64,000 nucleotides of DNA from Caenispirillum salinarum AK4 (lineage in GTDB: Bacteria; Pseudomonadota; Alphaproteobacteria; Rhodospirillales; Rhodospirillaceae), in assembly GCF_000315795.1 (NCBI RefSeq), contig NZ_ANHY01000016.1:29214-93213 (forward strand), written 5' to 3'. Position 1 is the first letter of the stretch; every line of letters begins with the position of its first letter. This document shows positions 28,694 through 36,848 of the stretch, piece after piece. The notes below the pieces were generated by a model. That model was not told the origin of the DNA. It saw only the letters and a list, made by a program, of their open reading frames with translations, and ran no database searches. A program made the position numbers and the translations under genes.

Positions 28694-29116
28694 TCAGGCG
28701 TAGACGTGGTAGAGCATGGCATAGACCGCCACGCCCGACACAGAAACGTACATCCACACCGGCCACGTCCAGCGGGCCAGGGCGCGGTGACGCGCGTCGG
28801 TGCGCCTGAGGCCGCGCCAGGCGGTCACCAGAATGAGCGGCGTCGCCAGGGCGGCCAGGATCACGTGGCTGATCAGCAGCGCGTAGTAGAACGGCCGCAC
28901 CAGGCCCTCGCCGCGGAAGACGAAGATGGGCGCGGTGAAGTGATAGACCAGATATGACGCCAGAAACAGCGCCGACACCGTCAGCGCTCCCAGCATGGCC
29001 TTGCGGTGCGCCTCGATCCGTTTCTGCTTGATCAGCCAGAAGGCGGCGACCAGGAACACGATGGTGATGGCGTTCAGGGTGGCGTTGACGTGCGGCAGCG
29101 TGGTCGCTGTGTCCAT
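28694..29116 (-). CDS. DUF420 (YozB-like) membrane protein
   Basis: A 140-residue membrane protein with four hydrophobic helices. The segments LPHVNATLNAITIVFLV, KAMLGALTVSALFL and HVILAALATPLIL, and conserved His residues in the first and third helices, match DUF420, a family regularly encoded beside cytochrome oxidase and SCO genes. Its function is unproven; a role in heme or copper delivery to the oxidase is a common guess. It is directly upstream of the subunit I-like gene, 41 bases away, and the pair is probably co-translated. Confidence 0.85.
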   Translation of the reverse strand: MDTATTLPHVNATLNAITIVFLVAAFWLIKQKRIEAHRKAMLGALTVSALFLASYLVYHFTAPIFVFRGEGLVRPFYYALLISHVILAALATPLILVTAWRGLRRTDARHRALARWTWPVWMYVSVSGVAVYAMLYHVYA

Positions 29117-29144
29117 GGCGATGCTCTCTGTCCCGTCGCGCGCG

Positions 29145-29249
29145 TCAGTCGGTCAGCAGCACGAAGGCGCTGAGGTAGAACCCCGCAGCCACCAGAACCA
29201 GGATTGCGGCCGTCAGCCACTTTCTCGTCCTACGTCCCGAGTCGGTCAT
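29145..29249 (-). CDS. 34-residue single-pass membrane peptide of the oxidase cluster
   Basis: A tiny protein: a polar N-terminus with TDSGRRTRKW, then one membrane helix of about 20 residues ending AFVLLTD. The shape (basic N-tail plus one helix near a cytochrome oxidase operon) resembles the 'cytochrome oxidase small assembly protein' of other proteobacteria, though I cannot show sequence identity. The ATG at 29249 has AAGGA ten bases upstream. An upstream in-frame ATG at 29276 would add nine residues. It is the first gene of the leftward cluster, 28 bases before DUF420. Confidence 0.55.
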   Translation of the reverse strand: MTDSGRRTRKWLTAAILVLVAAGFYLSAFVLLTD

Positions 29250-29687
29250 CGTCGCGCTGTCCTTCCCTTCCTGCATCGCGGCATCACCGCGCCGAATCGC
29301 GCTTTCGGGCAATACCCGCGCTGGCGTGTCGGATACATGATGGCGCCCCCGCGCACAAAAAACAACGGGACTCCGCGCCATGATCCACGGCGGCGGCAGA
29401 TGCCGTACCCTTTGCGAACCGGCTGCCGTGCAAGCACCTTACCTGTAAAGAGCCTTGTATGCGAAGGTGCATACACTTCTTCGCAGGCTTCTCCGTCCTG
29501 CCGTCTTTTGGGCGATATTAGGCACTTACCGCGGCCGCGAAAGTCCGGAATCGGAATATTCATTTATTCTGAAACGGGATATGGGCACTCTGGCGTTACA
29601 GGGAGTGCGGTACCTGCACCGAAAGAAGCCGGCGCGCACACGACCGGACGGCCCGCCGCACCCGGCATTCCAATGGGGAGACTGCCC
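29250..29687. other. Divergent intergenic region of the respiratory cluster
   Basis: About 440 bases without a gene, clearly less GC-rich than its neighbours. It separates the leftward oxidase-like cluster from the rightward DUF2189 gene and should carry both promoters. It contains an inverted repeat at 29456-29475 and a second weaker one (GCACTC at 29585, GAGTGC at 29603). I could not place a convincing -10/-35 pair. Confidence 0.6.
29456..29475. promoter_or_regulatory. Inverted repeat TGTATGC-N6-GCATACA
   Basis: A perfect dyad with 7-base arms and a 6-base spacer in the AT-richer divergent intergenic region. Size and position fit an operator for a dimeric regulator shared by the oxidase-like cluster and the DUF2189 gene. 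The regulator is unknown. Confidence 0.5.
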
Positions 29688-30512
29688 ATGAACGCCCTTA
29701 CAAGCCACCCGGATTCTCACCATCCCCGCCGAGACGAGGACGCCTGGTTGGAAGGCCATCCCTACCCGGACATCCGCCGCGTTACCGTCGACCAGTCGAC
29801 GTTGTGGCTGGCGGCCGGGTGGCGCGACTTCAAGGCGAACCCCGTCGTCAGCCTGGTCTACGGCCTGCTGTTCACCATCGGCGGCTACGCCCTGGTCCTG
29901 GGGCTGGGACAGATGGGCATGCAGAGCCTGATCCTGCCGCTGGTCGGCGGCTTCATGCTGGTCGCGCCGATCCTGGCCGTCGGCCTGTACGAGGCGAGCC
30001 GCCGCCGCGAGGCCAACGAGACGGTGCGCGTCGGCATCTGCATCTCGGCCTTCCGGCGCAATCCCATCCAGCTGGCGTCCTATGGCCTGACGCTGCTGAT
30101 CCTGTACCTGACGTGGCTGATGCTGGCGCTGCTGATCTTCGCGGTGTTCTACAACGAGCGCCCGCCGGCCCTGGACAGCTTCCTGATCGAGGTCCTGGTG
30201 GCCCCGCAGGCGCCGCTGTTCCTCATCGTCGGCACGGCCGTCGGCGGCGTGCTGGCATGGGTGGCGTTCTCCATTTCGGTGGTCGCCCTGCCCATGATGC
30301 TGGACCGCGACGTGTCCGCCATCTACGCCATGGCCGCCAGCGTCGAGGCGACGCGCAAGAACACCAAGGTGATGATCGGCTGGGCCGCCATGATCGCGCT
30401 GATCACCCTTGTGGGCATGGCGACGTTCTTCGTCGGCCTGGCCATCGCGCTGCCTCTGGTGGGCCATGCGTCCTGGCACGCCTACCGCGCCATGATCGGC
30501 AGCCGACCGTAG
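29688..30512 (+). CDS. DUF2189 membrane protein
   Basis: A 274-residue integral membrane protein with about six helices. The family signature is the N-terminal WLAAGWRDFKANPVVSLVYGLLF block (residues about 42-65), where a helix-breaking W-DF motif precedes the first membrane segment. A later PIQLASYGLTLLILYLTW block and the VSAIYAMAASVEATRKN cytoplasmic loop also match. DUF2189 proteins have no established function and are often encoded near respiratory genes, as here. The ATG has GGGGAG seven to eight bases upstream; the frame is open far upstream but without support. It is followed by a cytochrome c gene on the same strand after 160 bases. Confidence 0.8.
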   Translation: MNALTSHPDSHHPRRDEDAWLEGHPYPDIRRVTVDQSTLWLAAGWRDFKANPVVSLVYGLLFTIGGYALVLGLGQMGMQSLILPLVGGFMLVAPILAVGLYEASRRREANETVRVGICISAFRRNPIQLASYGLTLLILYLTWLMLALLIFAVFYNERPPALDSFLIEVLVAPQAPLFLIVGTAVGGVLAWVAFSISVVALPMMLDRDVSAIYAMAASVEATRKNTKVMIGWAAMIALITLVGMATFFVGLAIALPLVGHASWHAYRAMIGSRP

Positions 30513-30672
30513 AACAGGCGGTGCGGGGGCCGCCATGGTCCCCCTCCGTCCCTACACCTTCCGACGCCCTTATGCCCGATTGCCAGAGTCAGGTTTTGGG
30601 AGCATCTTCTTCAGCCGGAGCCCGCGCCGTCCGACCTGCCGGCGGCGCCCGGCCGTCCCGGGACGCACGAAG

Positions 30673-31176
30673 ATGGCAAAACGCACCCTCTCCCGACTGT
30701 TTCTCAGCCTGGCCCTTCCGGCCGCCGTCCTGGCGGCGCCGGCACAGGCCGCGCCCGACCTGGAGCGCGGCCGCTATCTTGCGGAAATCATGGACTGCGG
30801 CGGCTGCCACACGCGCGGCGTCATGCTGGGCAAGCCCGACATGGCGCTGTTCCTGGCCGGGTCGGAAGTCGGATTCCACCTGCCGGGCCTGGGCATCGTC
30901 TACCCGCCCAACCTGACCCCGGACGCGGAAACCGGCCTGGGCACCTGGAGCGAGGACGACATCATCCGCGCCGTGCGCACCGGCGAACGCCCCGACGGCC
31001 GCATCCTGGCGCCCATCATGCCCTGGCGCTCCTATGCCGCACTGACGGACGAGGACTCCCGCGACCTGGCCGCCTACCTGAAAAGCCTGCCGCCGGTAAC
31101 ATGGCGGGAAGAACCCCAGATGGTCGGCGAGGGCCAGAAAGCGCCGGGGCCGTTCCTGACGGTGGCGATGCCGTAA
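30673..31176 (+). CDS. Periplasmic monoheme cytochrome c
   Basis: A 167-residue cytochrome c with a Sec signal peptide: KRTLSRLF, a hydrophobic core, and cleavage predicted after AQA (about residue 25). The heme site is CGGCH, preceded by GRYLAEIMD. MPWRSYAALTDEDSRDLAAYLKSLP is the class I C-terminal helix with the Met ligand region. It probably exchanges electrons in the periplasm; the neighbouring oxidase-like protein is a plausible partner but this is inference. The ATG at 30673 is chosen because the signal peptide starts there; the ribosome binding site is weak. Confidence 0.85.
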   Translation: MAKRTLSRLFLSLALPAAVLAAPAQAAPDLERGRYLAEIMDCGGCHTRGVMLGKPDMALFLAGSEVGFHLPGLGIVYPPNLTPDAETGLGTWSEDDIIRAVRTGERPDGRILAPIMPWRSYAALTDEDSRDLAAYLKSLPPVTWREEPQMVGEGQKAPGPFLTVAMP

Positions 31177-31200
31177 GAGCACAAGGACTCGCGGGGGAGC

Positions 31201-31229
31201 GCGAGGGGGACCACGTTGGTCCCCCTCGC
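31201..31229. terminator. Perfect 13-bp hairpin between convergent genes
   Basis: GCGAGGGGGACCA / TGGTCCCCCTCGC with a 3-base loop, located between the rightward cytochrome c gene and the leftward malonyl-CoA decarboxylase gene. It lacks a long U run, but position and strength suggest bidirectional termination. Confidence 0.65.
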
Positions 31230-31254
31230 ATCACTTTAACCCTGACCGTGCCCC

Positions 31255-32781
31255 CTACTCCTTCGCCATGCTCCGCACGGCGCTGGAGGTGACGACCTTG
31301 CCCTGGCCCTTGTACTGCTCGTGGTTCTTTTCGATCTCGTTGAGCTTGTACAGGTAGTTGACCATCATCCCGCAGGACTGCTTCAGGCCCTTGCCGGAGG
31401 TGTCGCCCAGCCAGTTCACGCGCTCCACCCGGGCGCCGTTGGACAGGTGGAAATGCGCCACCGGGTCCAGGGCGCGGGGAGTGTCGCCCTCCTTCTTCAC
31501 GCGCTTTTCCTGCGCCAGATAGCGGGCGCCCAGGCGCAGGAGCGGGCCGCGCAGGGCCTGTTCCACCACCGGGTCCTTGTGCCACTCCGGCCGCGCCAGC
31601 AGCGCCTTCAGGCTGCCCTTGCCGCCGCCGGCCACCACGTCGCCGTTGCCGTTGGCGGCCTCGCCCTCGGCCGGACCCTCGCCCGCCTCGGCGCCGGCCA
31701 TGGCGGCGGCGGCCTCGCCGACCCGCTGCTTGTAGGCGGCCGTCAGGACCTTGCGCTCGGACGCCGTCAGCAGGCCCGGTTCGCCCTCGGCCAGCACGCC
31801 GTCCAGCCATTTGCGGAAGCCCGGGATGGGCGAGAGCGTCGCGAAGGTCTTGAGGTTGGGGAACTCGTGGCTCAGTTCCTGCACCACCCGCTTGATGAGG
31901 AAGTTGCCGAAACTGATGCCGTCCAGCCCGCGCTGGGCGTTGTTGATGGAATAAAAGATGGCCGCGTCGGCGCTGGCCGGGTCCACCACCGGCGCATCGG
32001 TGTCCAGCAGCGGCTGGATGTGACCCGCCATGCCGTTGACCAGTGCGACCTCCACGAAGATCAGCGGCTCGTTCTTCATGCGCGGATGAAAGAAGGCGTA
32101 GAGCCGCCGGTCGCTGTCCAGGCGGTTCTTCAGGTCATCCCAGCCGTGAATGGTGTGCACGGCCTCATAGGCGATGATCTTTTCCAGCACCACCGCCGGG
32201 CTGGACCACGTCAGGCGCTTGAGTTCCAGGAACCCGACGTCGAACCACGACATCAGCAGCCCCTTGAGATCGCCCTCCAGGCCCTTGAGGTCATAGCTCT
32301 TGCGCGCCAGGGGCAGAAGCTGGGCGCGCATGTCCACCAGGAACTTCACGCCGTCGGGCAGCGCATTGAACTGGGTCAGCAGGTTGACGCGCGGCGCCTC
32401 CAGCTTGGCGCGCAGGGCCTGTTCGGCCCGGTCGCGGGCCTCCACCGTGTCGGCCTTGGCAAGCTGGTCGCAGCAGGCGGTGACGGCGTCATGGTCGGTG
32501 TCGAACTCGCCCGCCATCACGCGCAGGAACCGCTCGCGCCCTGCGTCGTCCAGGCTGAGGAAGGCGCGGCCCAGCTCGGCGGCGCGGGCGCGGGCCGAAA
32601 CGTCGCCGCCCCGCCCTTCCAGGCAGGCCTGCATCTGGTGGCGGACTTTCGCCACGTCATCCTCGGGCAGGTCGGGCTTGAGCGGCGGCAGCGCCTCGCC
32701 GCGCGCGGACGAATAGTCGCGCCACAGGGTGGTCAGGTTCTTCAGCCGCTCGAAAAAGCTCGGCGCCGTCTGCTCGGTCAT
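31255..32781 (-). CDS. Malonyl-CoA decarboxylase
   Basis: Decarboxylates malonyl-CoA to acetyl-CoA. The protein is 508 residues, with an N-terminal helical domain (to about residue 170) and the C-terminal GNAT-like catalytic domain. Recognisable parts are FFHPRMKNEPLIFVEVAL, SINNAQRGLDGISFGNFLI (residues about 265-290) and FATLSPIPGF, all highly typical. An Ala/Gly/Glu-rich low-complexity insert lies at about 345-380, and the extreme C-terminus (SSAVRSMAKE) has no peroxisomal signal, as expected in bacteria. No malonate-use genes are nearby, so it appears to be a stand-alone gene. It ends near a strong hairpin. Confidence 0.93.
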   Translation of the reverse strand: MTEQTAPSFFERLKNLTTLWRDYSSARGEALPPLKPDLPEDDVAKVRHQMQACLEGRGGDVSARARAAELGRAFLSLDDAGRERFLRVMAGEFDTDHDAVTACCDQLAKADTVEARDRAEQALRAKLEAPRVNLLTQFNALPDGVKFLVDMRAQLLPLARKSYDLKGLEGDLKGLLMSWFDVGFLELKRLTWSSPAVVLEKIIAYEAVHTIHGWDDLKNRLDSDRRLYAFFHPRMKNEPLIFVEVALVNGMAGHIQPLLDTDAPVVDPASADAAIFYSINNAQRGLDGISFGNFLIKRVVQELSHEFPNLKTFATLSPIPGFRKWLDGVLAEGEPGLLTASERKVLTAAYKQRVGEAAAAMAGAEAGEGPAEGEAANGNGDVVAGGGKGSLKALLARPEWHKDPVVEQALRGPLLRLGARYLAQEKRVKKEGDTPRALDPVAHFHLSNGARVERVNWLGDTSGKGLKQSCGMMVNYLYKLNEIEKNHEQYKGQGKVVTSSAVRSMAKE

Positions 32782-32850
32782 GGTCCCCCGCTTGCCGTGT
32801 CCTGCGCCGCCGGTAAGCCCGGCGGGTCTACGTTTCTGATTAACCTAATG

Positions 32851-34326
32851 TTATTCCGCTTCCCCGTCATCCCACAAGGCCGCGAGCACGGCCGGAAGGG
32901 CATCGGGAATGTCCTCGGCGATCAGCCCCGGCCCGTGCACCGCCGCCGCCACACCATGCAGCCAGACGCCGGCGCAGGCGGCCTCGAACGGGCCCATCCC
33001 CTGGGCCATGAGGCCGAGGATCATGCCGCCCAGCACGTCGCCGCTGCCGGCCGTCGCCAGGGTGGGCGGCGCCACCGTGTTGACCACGGCCCGGCCGTCG
33101 GGCCCGGCGATGACGGTGTCCGCTCCCTTCAGAACCACCACGGCGCCCGAGCGTTTCGCCGCTTCCCGACATTTCATGAGCTTGTCACCCTGAAGGTCGG
33201 GGAAAATCTTGGAAAACTCGCCCGCGTGCGGTGTGAAGACGGTCGGCCCCTGCACGGCCTCGAACAGCATGGCGGGGTCGTCGGCGAAGCTGGTCAGCGC
33301 GTCGGCGTCCAGCACGACCGAGCGGTCCAGTTTCAGCACCGCCAGCACCATGGACGCCAGCACCGCCCCCTTGCCGCCGCCCGCGCCGAGCAGGATGGCG
33401 TTGTAGCGCTCGTCCTCCAGCAGGGCCGACAGGTCGGCGGCCGCTTCCACCGGCTTGACGATGTTGCCCGGCGCGTCCTGCTGGTACAGGGCACCGGCCT
33501 CCTTGGGCGCCGCGATCGTCATCATGCCCGCGCCGATGCGCCGCGCCCCGCGCGCCGCCAACCGGCCGGCGCCGGTCATGGCGCCGCCGCCGACCACCAC
33601 CGCATGCCCGCGGCGGTACTTGTGATCCTCCGCCGCCGGCTCGGGGATGGTCCACAGGTTCGGGCCGTTGACGGCGGCGGTCGGCGCAACCTCGGCCCCC
33701 AGCACCGCCGCCGGAATGCCGATGTCGGCCAGCACCGTCTCGCCGCAACAGGCCCGGCCGGGGTAGAGCACATGACCCGGCTTGCGGCGAAAGAAGGTGA
33801 CCGTCAGCGCGCAGCGCGGCGCCGCGCCTCGGATTTCGCCGGTGTTCCCGTCGATGCCGGACGGCACGTCGACCGCCACGCAGTCCAGCCCGCGGGCATT
33901 GATGGCCTCCGCCACGTCCAGCGCCGCGCCTTCCAGATCACGGGCCAGGCCGGCGCCGAACAGGGCATCCACCACCAGCGGCGCCGTCTCCAGCAGCGAG
34001 GCGCAGAGGGTCTTCACCGGCCCGCGCCAGCGCTCGAAGTTGGTCTTGGCGTCGCCCTTCAGCTTTGCCGGATCGCCCAGCAGGCCCACCGTTACGGGCC
34101 AGCCCTTGCGCGCCAGCAGGCGGGCGATGACGAAGCCGTCGCCGCCGTTGTTGCCCGGTCCGCAGGCCACCAGCACGGGGCGGCGCGGGAACCGGGCGCG
34201 AATGGCGTTGGCGACCGCCGTGCCCGCGCTTTCCATCAGCAGCAGAGAGGGCACGCCGCGCGCGGCGGCGGCCTTGTCGGCGCGGCCCATTTCCTCCACC
34301 GTCAGCAGGGCGGTGTCGGTGAACAT
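32851..34326 (-). CDS. nnr: Bifunctional NAD(P)H-hydrate epimerase / ADP-dependent dehydratase
   Basis: A metabolite-repair enzyme of 491 residues that restores damaged NADHX/NADPHX. Residues 1-215 are the YjeF_N epimerase domain (ACGPGNNGGDGFVIARLL). Residues about 230-491 are the ribokinase-fold dehydratase (VFTPHAGEF near 365, GSGDVLGGMILGLMAQG near 424, and an A-site GAGGGKGAVL). Both sets of motifs look intact. ATG at 34326 is followed directly by a plausible YjeF N-terminus; GGGAAGGAGA lies upstream. It reads in the same direction as the malonyl-CoA decarboxylase gene, 69 bases upstream of it. Confidence 0.93.
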   Translation of the reverse strand: MFTDTALLTVEEMGRADKAAAARGVPSLLLMESAGTAVANAIRARFPRRPVLVACGPGNNGGDGFVIARLLARKGWPVTVGLLGDPAKLKGDAKTNFERWRGPVKTLCASLLETAPLVVDALFGAGLARDLEGAALDVAEAINARGLDCVAVDVPSGIDGNTGEIRGAAPRCALTVTFFRRKPGHVLYPGRACCGETVLADIGIPAAVLGAEVAPTAAVNGPNLWTIPEPAAEDHKYRRGHAVVVGGGAMTGAGRLAARGARRIGAGMMTIAAPKEAGALYQQDAPGNIVKPVEAAADLSALLEDERYNAILLGAGGGKGAVLASMVLAVLKLDRSVVLDADALTSFADDPAMLFEAVQGPTVFTPHAGEFSKIFPDLQGDKLMKCREAAKRSGAVVVLKGADTVIAGPDGRAVVNTVAPPTLATAGSGDVLGGMILGLMAQGMGPFEAACAGVWLHGVAAAVHGPGLIAEDIPDALPAVLAALWDDGEAE

Positions 34327-34509
34327 GATGCGTCTCCTTCCCCTTGCGGTCGGGTCTTTCTTCCCCCAAGCCTACGCCCTGGGGCGCCGCTTGCAAACGG
34401 TGGCGGAACGCTTGCCGTTCAACGGCTTCCGCCCCGCTTTGCCAAGCCGGCGGGGGCGGTCTATATAGAGGGGACGCAGGGAAGCCCTCAGCCTAAATGG
34501 GAGTTCGCG

Positions 34510-35784
34510 GTGAAGGTGCTGGTGCTGGGCGCCGGCGTCGTGGGGACGACGGCGGCCTATTATCTCGCCAAGGCAGGCCACGCGGTGACGGTGATCGACC
34601 GCCAGCCGGGCCCCGGCCTGGAAACGAGCCTCGCCAACGGCGGCCAGATCTCGGCGAGCCACGTGGAGCCCTGGGCGTCTCCCGCCACGCTGTGGAAGGC
34701 GCTGAAGTGGCTGGGCGATCCCGACGCGCCGCTGGTCTTCCGCTGGGCACGGTGGGACCCTGCCCTCTGGGCATGGCTCGCGCGGTTCCTGCGCAACTGC
34801 ACGCCGGGGCGGGAGCGCCTGAACACCGAACGCGCGCTGCGCATCGCGCTCTACAGCCGCGCCAGCCTGAAGGCGTTGCGCGCGGAAACCGGCATTTCCT
34901 ACGACGAGCGCCTGCAAGGCATCCTGCACGTCTTCCGGTCGGAGAAAGACCTGGCCGAGGGCCACCACATGGCCGAGCAGGCCCGCGCCAACGGCCTGGA
35001 AAGCCGGGTGCTGGACCGCTCCGACATGCTGTCCACCGAACCCGCCCTGACCCACGTGGCAGACGACCTGACCGGCGCCATCCACTTTCCCGAGGACGAA
35101 AGCGGCGACGCCCACCTGTTCACGGTGCGGCTGGCGGAGATGGCGAAGGCCCTGGGCGTCGACTTCCGCTTCGGCGTCTCCGTCCAGGGGCTGGAGACCG
35201 ACCGCGCCAACCGCCGTGTCACGGGCGTGCGGACGGATGCCGGGGAGCTGACCGCCGACCGCTACGTGCTGGCGCTGGGCAGCTACAGCCCCTTCGTCGC
35301 GCGCACCGCCGGACTGAAGCTGCCGGTCTACCCCGCCAAGGGCTACTCCATCACCGTGCCCGTGGCGGAGCCCGGCGCGGGGAATGCTCCGGGCGCGCCG
35401 ACGGTGTCGGTGATCGACGGCAGCTACAAGATGGTCTACTCGCGCCTGGGCGACCGCCTGCGCTGCGCCGGCACCGCCGAACTGGCCGGCTGGGACCAGA
35501 CCCTGCGCGAGCGCCGGGCGGAAACCATCGTGCGCCATGCGAAGAAGCTGTTCCCCAAGGCCGGCGACTTCGACCACGCCGACCGCTGGTGCGGCCTGCG
35601 CCCCAAGACGCCCGACTCGGTGCCCATCCTGGGCCGCACACCCTGGGAAAACCTGGTGCTGGACACCGGCCACGGGGTGCTCGGCTGGACCATGAGCGTC
35701 GGCTCGGCGCGCGTGATCGCAGACCTGGTTTCGGGCCGGGAACCGGAGATCGATATCCGGGGGTTGGGGCTGGATCGGTTCTGA
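34510..35784 (+). CDS. dadA: D-amino acid dehydrogenase
   Basis: An FAD enzyme of 424 residues that oxidises D-amino acids (chiefly D-alanine) and passes electrons to the respiratory chain at the membrane. The N-terminal dinucleotide-binding motif is VLGAGVVGTTAAYYLAKAG; the family segment ETSLANGGQISASHVEPWA follows. Near the C-terminus WCGLRPKTPDSVPILG and GHGVLGWTMSVGSA are typical. The start is GTG at 34510 with GGGAG seven bases upstream. The same frame is open for over 3 kb upstream, but that is antisense to the two genes before it. It is divergent from nnr, and no alanine racemase gene is next to it. Confidence 0.92.
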   Translation: MKVLVLGAGVVGTTAAYYLAKAGHAVTVIDRQPGPGLETSLANGGQISASHVEPWASPATLWKALKWLGDPDAPLVFRWARWDPALWAWLARFLRNCTPGRERLNTERALRIALYSRASLKALRAETGISYDERLQGILHVFRSEKDLAEGHHMAEQARANGLESRVLDRSDMLSTEPALTHVADDLTGAIHFPEDESGDAHLFTVRLAEMAKALGVDFRFGVSVQGLETDRANRRVTGVRTDAGELTADRYVLALGSYSPFVARTAGLKLPVYPAKGYSITVPVAEPGAGNAPGAPTVSVIDGSYKMVYSRLGDRLRCAGTAELAGWDQTLRERRAETIVRHAKKLFPKAGDFDHADRWCGLRPKTPDSVPILGRTPWENLVLDTGHGVLGWTMSVGSARVIADLVSGREPEIDIRGLGLDRF

Positions 35785-35813
35785 GTGACGGCGGTGTTGG
35801 AGCGCTGACGCGC

Positions 35814-35830
35814 TTGGGGCGGCGCCCCAA
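35814..35830. terminator. Hairpin after dadA
   Basis: TTGGGGC / GCCCCAA with a 3-base loop, about 30 bases after the dadA stop. It is followed shortly by a second hairpin at 35845-35863 and has no U run, so it is a possible but not certain terminator. Confidence 0.45.
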
Positions 35831-35844
35831 ACCCCGCTCTTTCC

Positions 35845-35863
35845 GTGGGCGCGACGCGCCCAC
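35845..35863. other. Perfect 9-bp palindrome after dadA
   Basis: GTGGGCGCG / CGCGCCCAC around a single central A. It could form a tight hairpin with the one before it, or be a protein-binding dyad. Its function is unclear. Confidence 0.4.
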
Positions 35864-35909
35864 ACCCGCTTACTTGACGCATGGTCGTGATACCTACAGG
35901 CTTTCAAGC

Positions 35910-35982
35910 GGTGGCTGAGCAAATGCGAGAGCCGGGTATCTTCGGACCCGCGTGGGGGTGGTTCGCTCCCCACCAGCCACCA
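35910..35982 (+). other. tRNA-like structured segment
   Basis: GGTGGCT at 35910 pairs perfectly with AGCCACC ending at 35981, followed by A, so the end reads CCACCA. Between them are a 5-bp stem (CGGGT / ACCCG, 8-base loop) and a T-arm-like stem (GTGGGG / CCCCAC with GGTTCG in the loop). The conserved A of the T loop is missing and no normal anticodon loop is seen. It may be a decayed tRNA (type II Ser/Leu-like), an sRNA or chance. Confidence 0.3.
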
Positions 35983-36003
35983 TCCCCTCAAAATCCTGTC
36001 CCC

Positions 36004-36043
36004 TTGACTCCACCCCCTCCCCATCATAGAACATAGAAAGAAC
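36004..36043 (+). promoter_or_regulatory. SOS promoter with LexA box
   Basis: A -35 TTGACT (36004-36009), 17 bases, and a -10-like TAGAAC (36027-36032). The alphaproteobacterial LexA site GAAC-N7-GAAC occupies 36029-36043, overlapping the -10. Transcription would begin about 20 bases before the imuA start codon, so LexA would block polymerase binding directly. Confidence 0.88.
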
Positions 36044-36059
36044 ATTTAGGGATCAAGGC

Positions 36060-36848
36060 ATGTCCGACCGGAGGCATCTGGACCGGCTGCGGCGACGCAT
36101 TCGCGCCATCGAAGGGGGCGCGCGGGAGGATGGGGCGGTGCTGGCCCTGCCCTCCGCGCTCGCGCCTGTGGCCGGGGCGCTGCCGTGGGGTGGGCTGCCT
36201 CTGGCGCATCTGCATCAGGTGGTGGGTGATCCGCTCGACCCGGCGGAGGCCGCCACGGGGCCGGCGGCGGCGCTGGGGTTCACGGCCCTGCTCGCCGCCC
36301 GGCTGGCCGCGTCGAAAGGGGCCGCCGTGCTGTGGTGCGTGCGGCGGGGGTCGGTGGACGACACGCTCTATGCGCCGGGCCTCGCGCGGCTCGGGCTGCC
36401 GCCGGACCGGCTGATGATCGCTCGCGCCGCCGATGACGCGGAAGTGCTCTGGGCCATGGAGGAAGGGCTGCGTTGCCCGGCGCTGGCGGCTGTCATCGGC
36501 CAGGCCCGCGATGCCGACCTGACCGCCGGGCGCCGTCTGCAACTGGCCGCGGAGGCCGGCGGGGTGACGGGGTTCCTGCTCGCCGCCGGGGGGCGGGCGC
36601 CCGGCGGCAAGGGGGCGGGGACCACCTCGGTCGCCGCGACGACACGCTGGCGGGTGGTGCCCGCGCCCTCTGCCCCCGTGGGATGGCCGGGGATCGGACC
36701 GGCGCGCTGGTCGGTGACCCTGGAGCGCTGCCGGGGCGGCCTGCCCGCCCATTGGACGCTGGAGTGGAACGATGAGACGGGTGATCTCGGCATGGCTGCC
36801 CCGCTTCGCGACGGATCGCTGGACGCGCCGGAACGCCGCCGCGCCTGA
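36060..36848 (+). CDS. imuA: ImuA, RecA-like mutasome protein
   Basis: First gene of the SOS mutagenesis cassette, 262 residues. ImuA is a RecA-superfamily protein that works with ImuB and DnaE2 in damage-induced mutagenesis; its exact biochemical role is less settled. The family N-terminus (LRRRIRAIEGG) and the central LPLAHLHQVVGDPLDPAEAATGPAAALGFTALLAARLA block are present. The expected Walker A is not obvious, as is common for ImuA. AGGGA precedes the ATG. It overlaps imuB by 77 bases and is controlled by the LexA-box promoter 20-30 bases upstream. Confidence 0.9.
   Translation: MSDRRHLDRLRRRIRAIEGGAREDGAVLALPSALAPVAGALPWGGLPLAHLHQVVGDPLDPAEAATGPAAALGFTALLAARLAASKGAAVLWCVRRGSVDDTLYAPGLARLGLPPDRLMIARAADDAEVLWAMEEGLRCPALAAVIGQARDADLTAGRRLQLAAEAGGVTGFLLAAGGRAPGGKGAGTTSVAATTRWRVVPAPSAPVGWPGIGPARWSVTLERCRGGLPAHWTLEWNDETGDLGMAAPLRDGSLDAPERRRA

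Noticed and set aside
29456..29475. Reading this dyad as an NsrR site
   Set aside because: The distance between the ATGC and GCAT half-sites is three bases shorter than in the NsrR pattern.
31321..34509. A very long plus-strand frame that continues into dadA
   Set aside because: It is antisense to malonyl-CoA decarboxylase and nnr; the real dadA begins at the GTG at 34510 with a ribosome binding site and a dinucleotide-binding motif at once.
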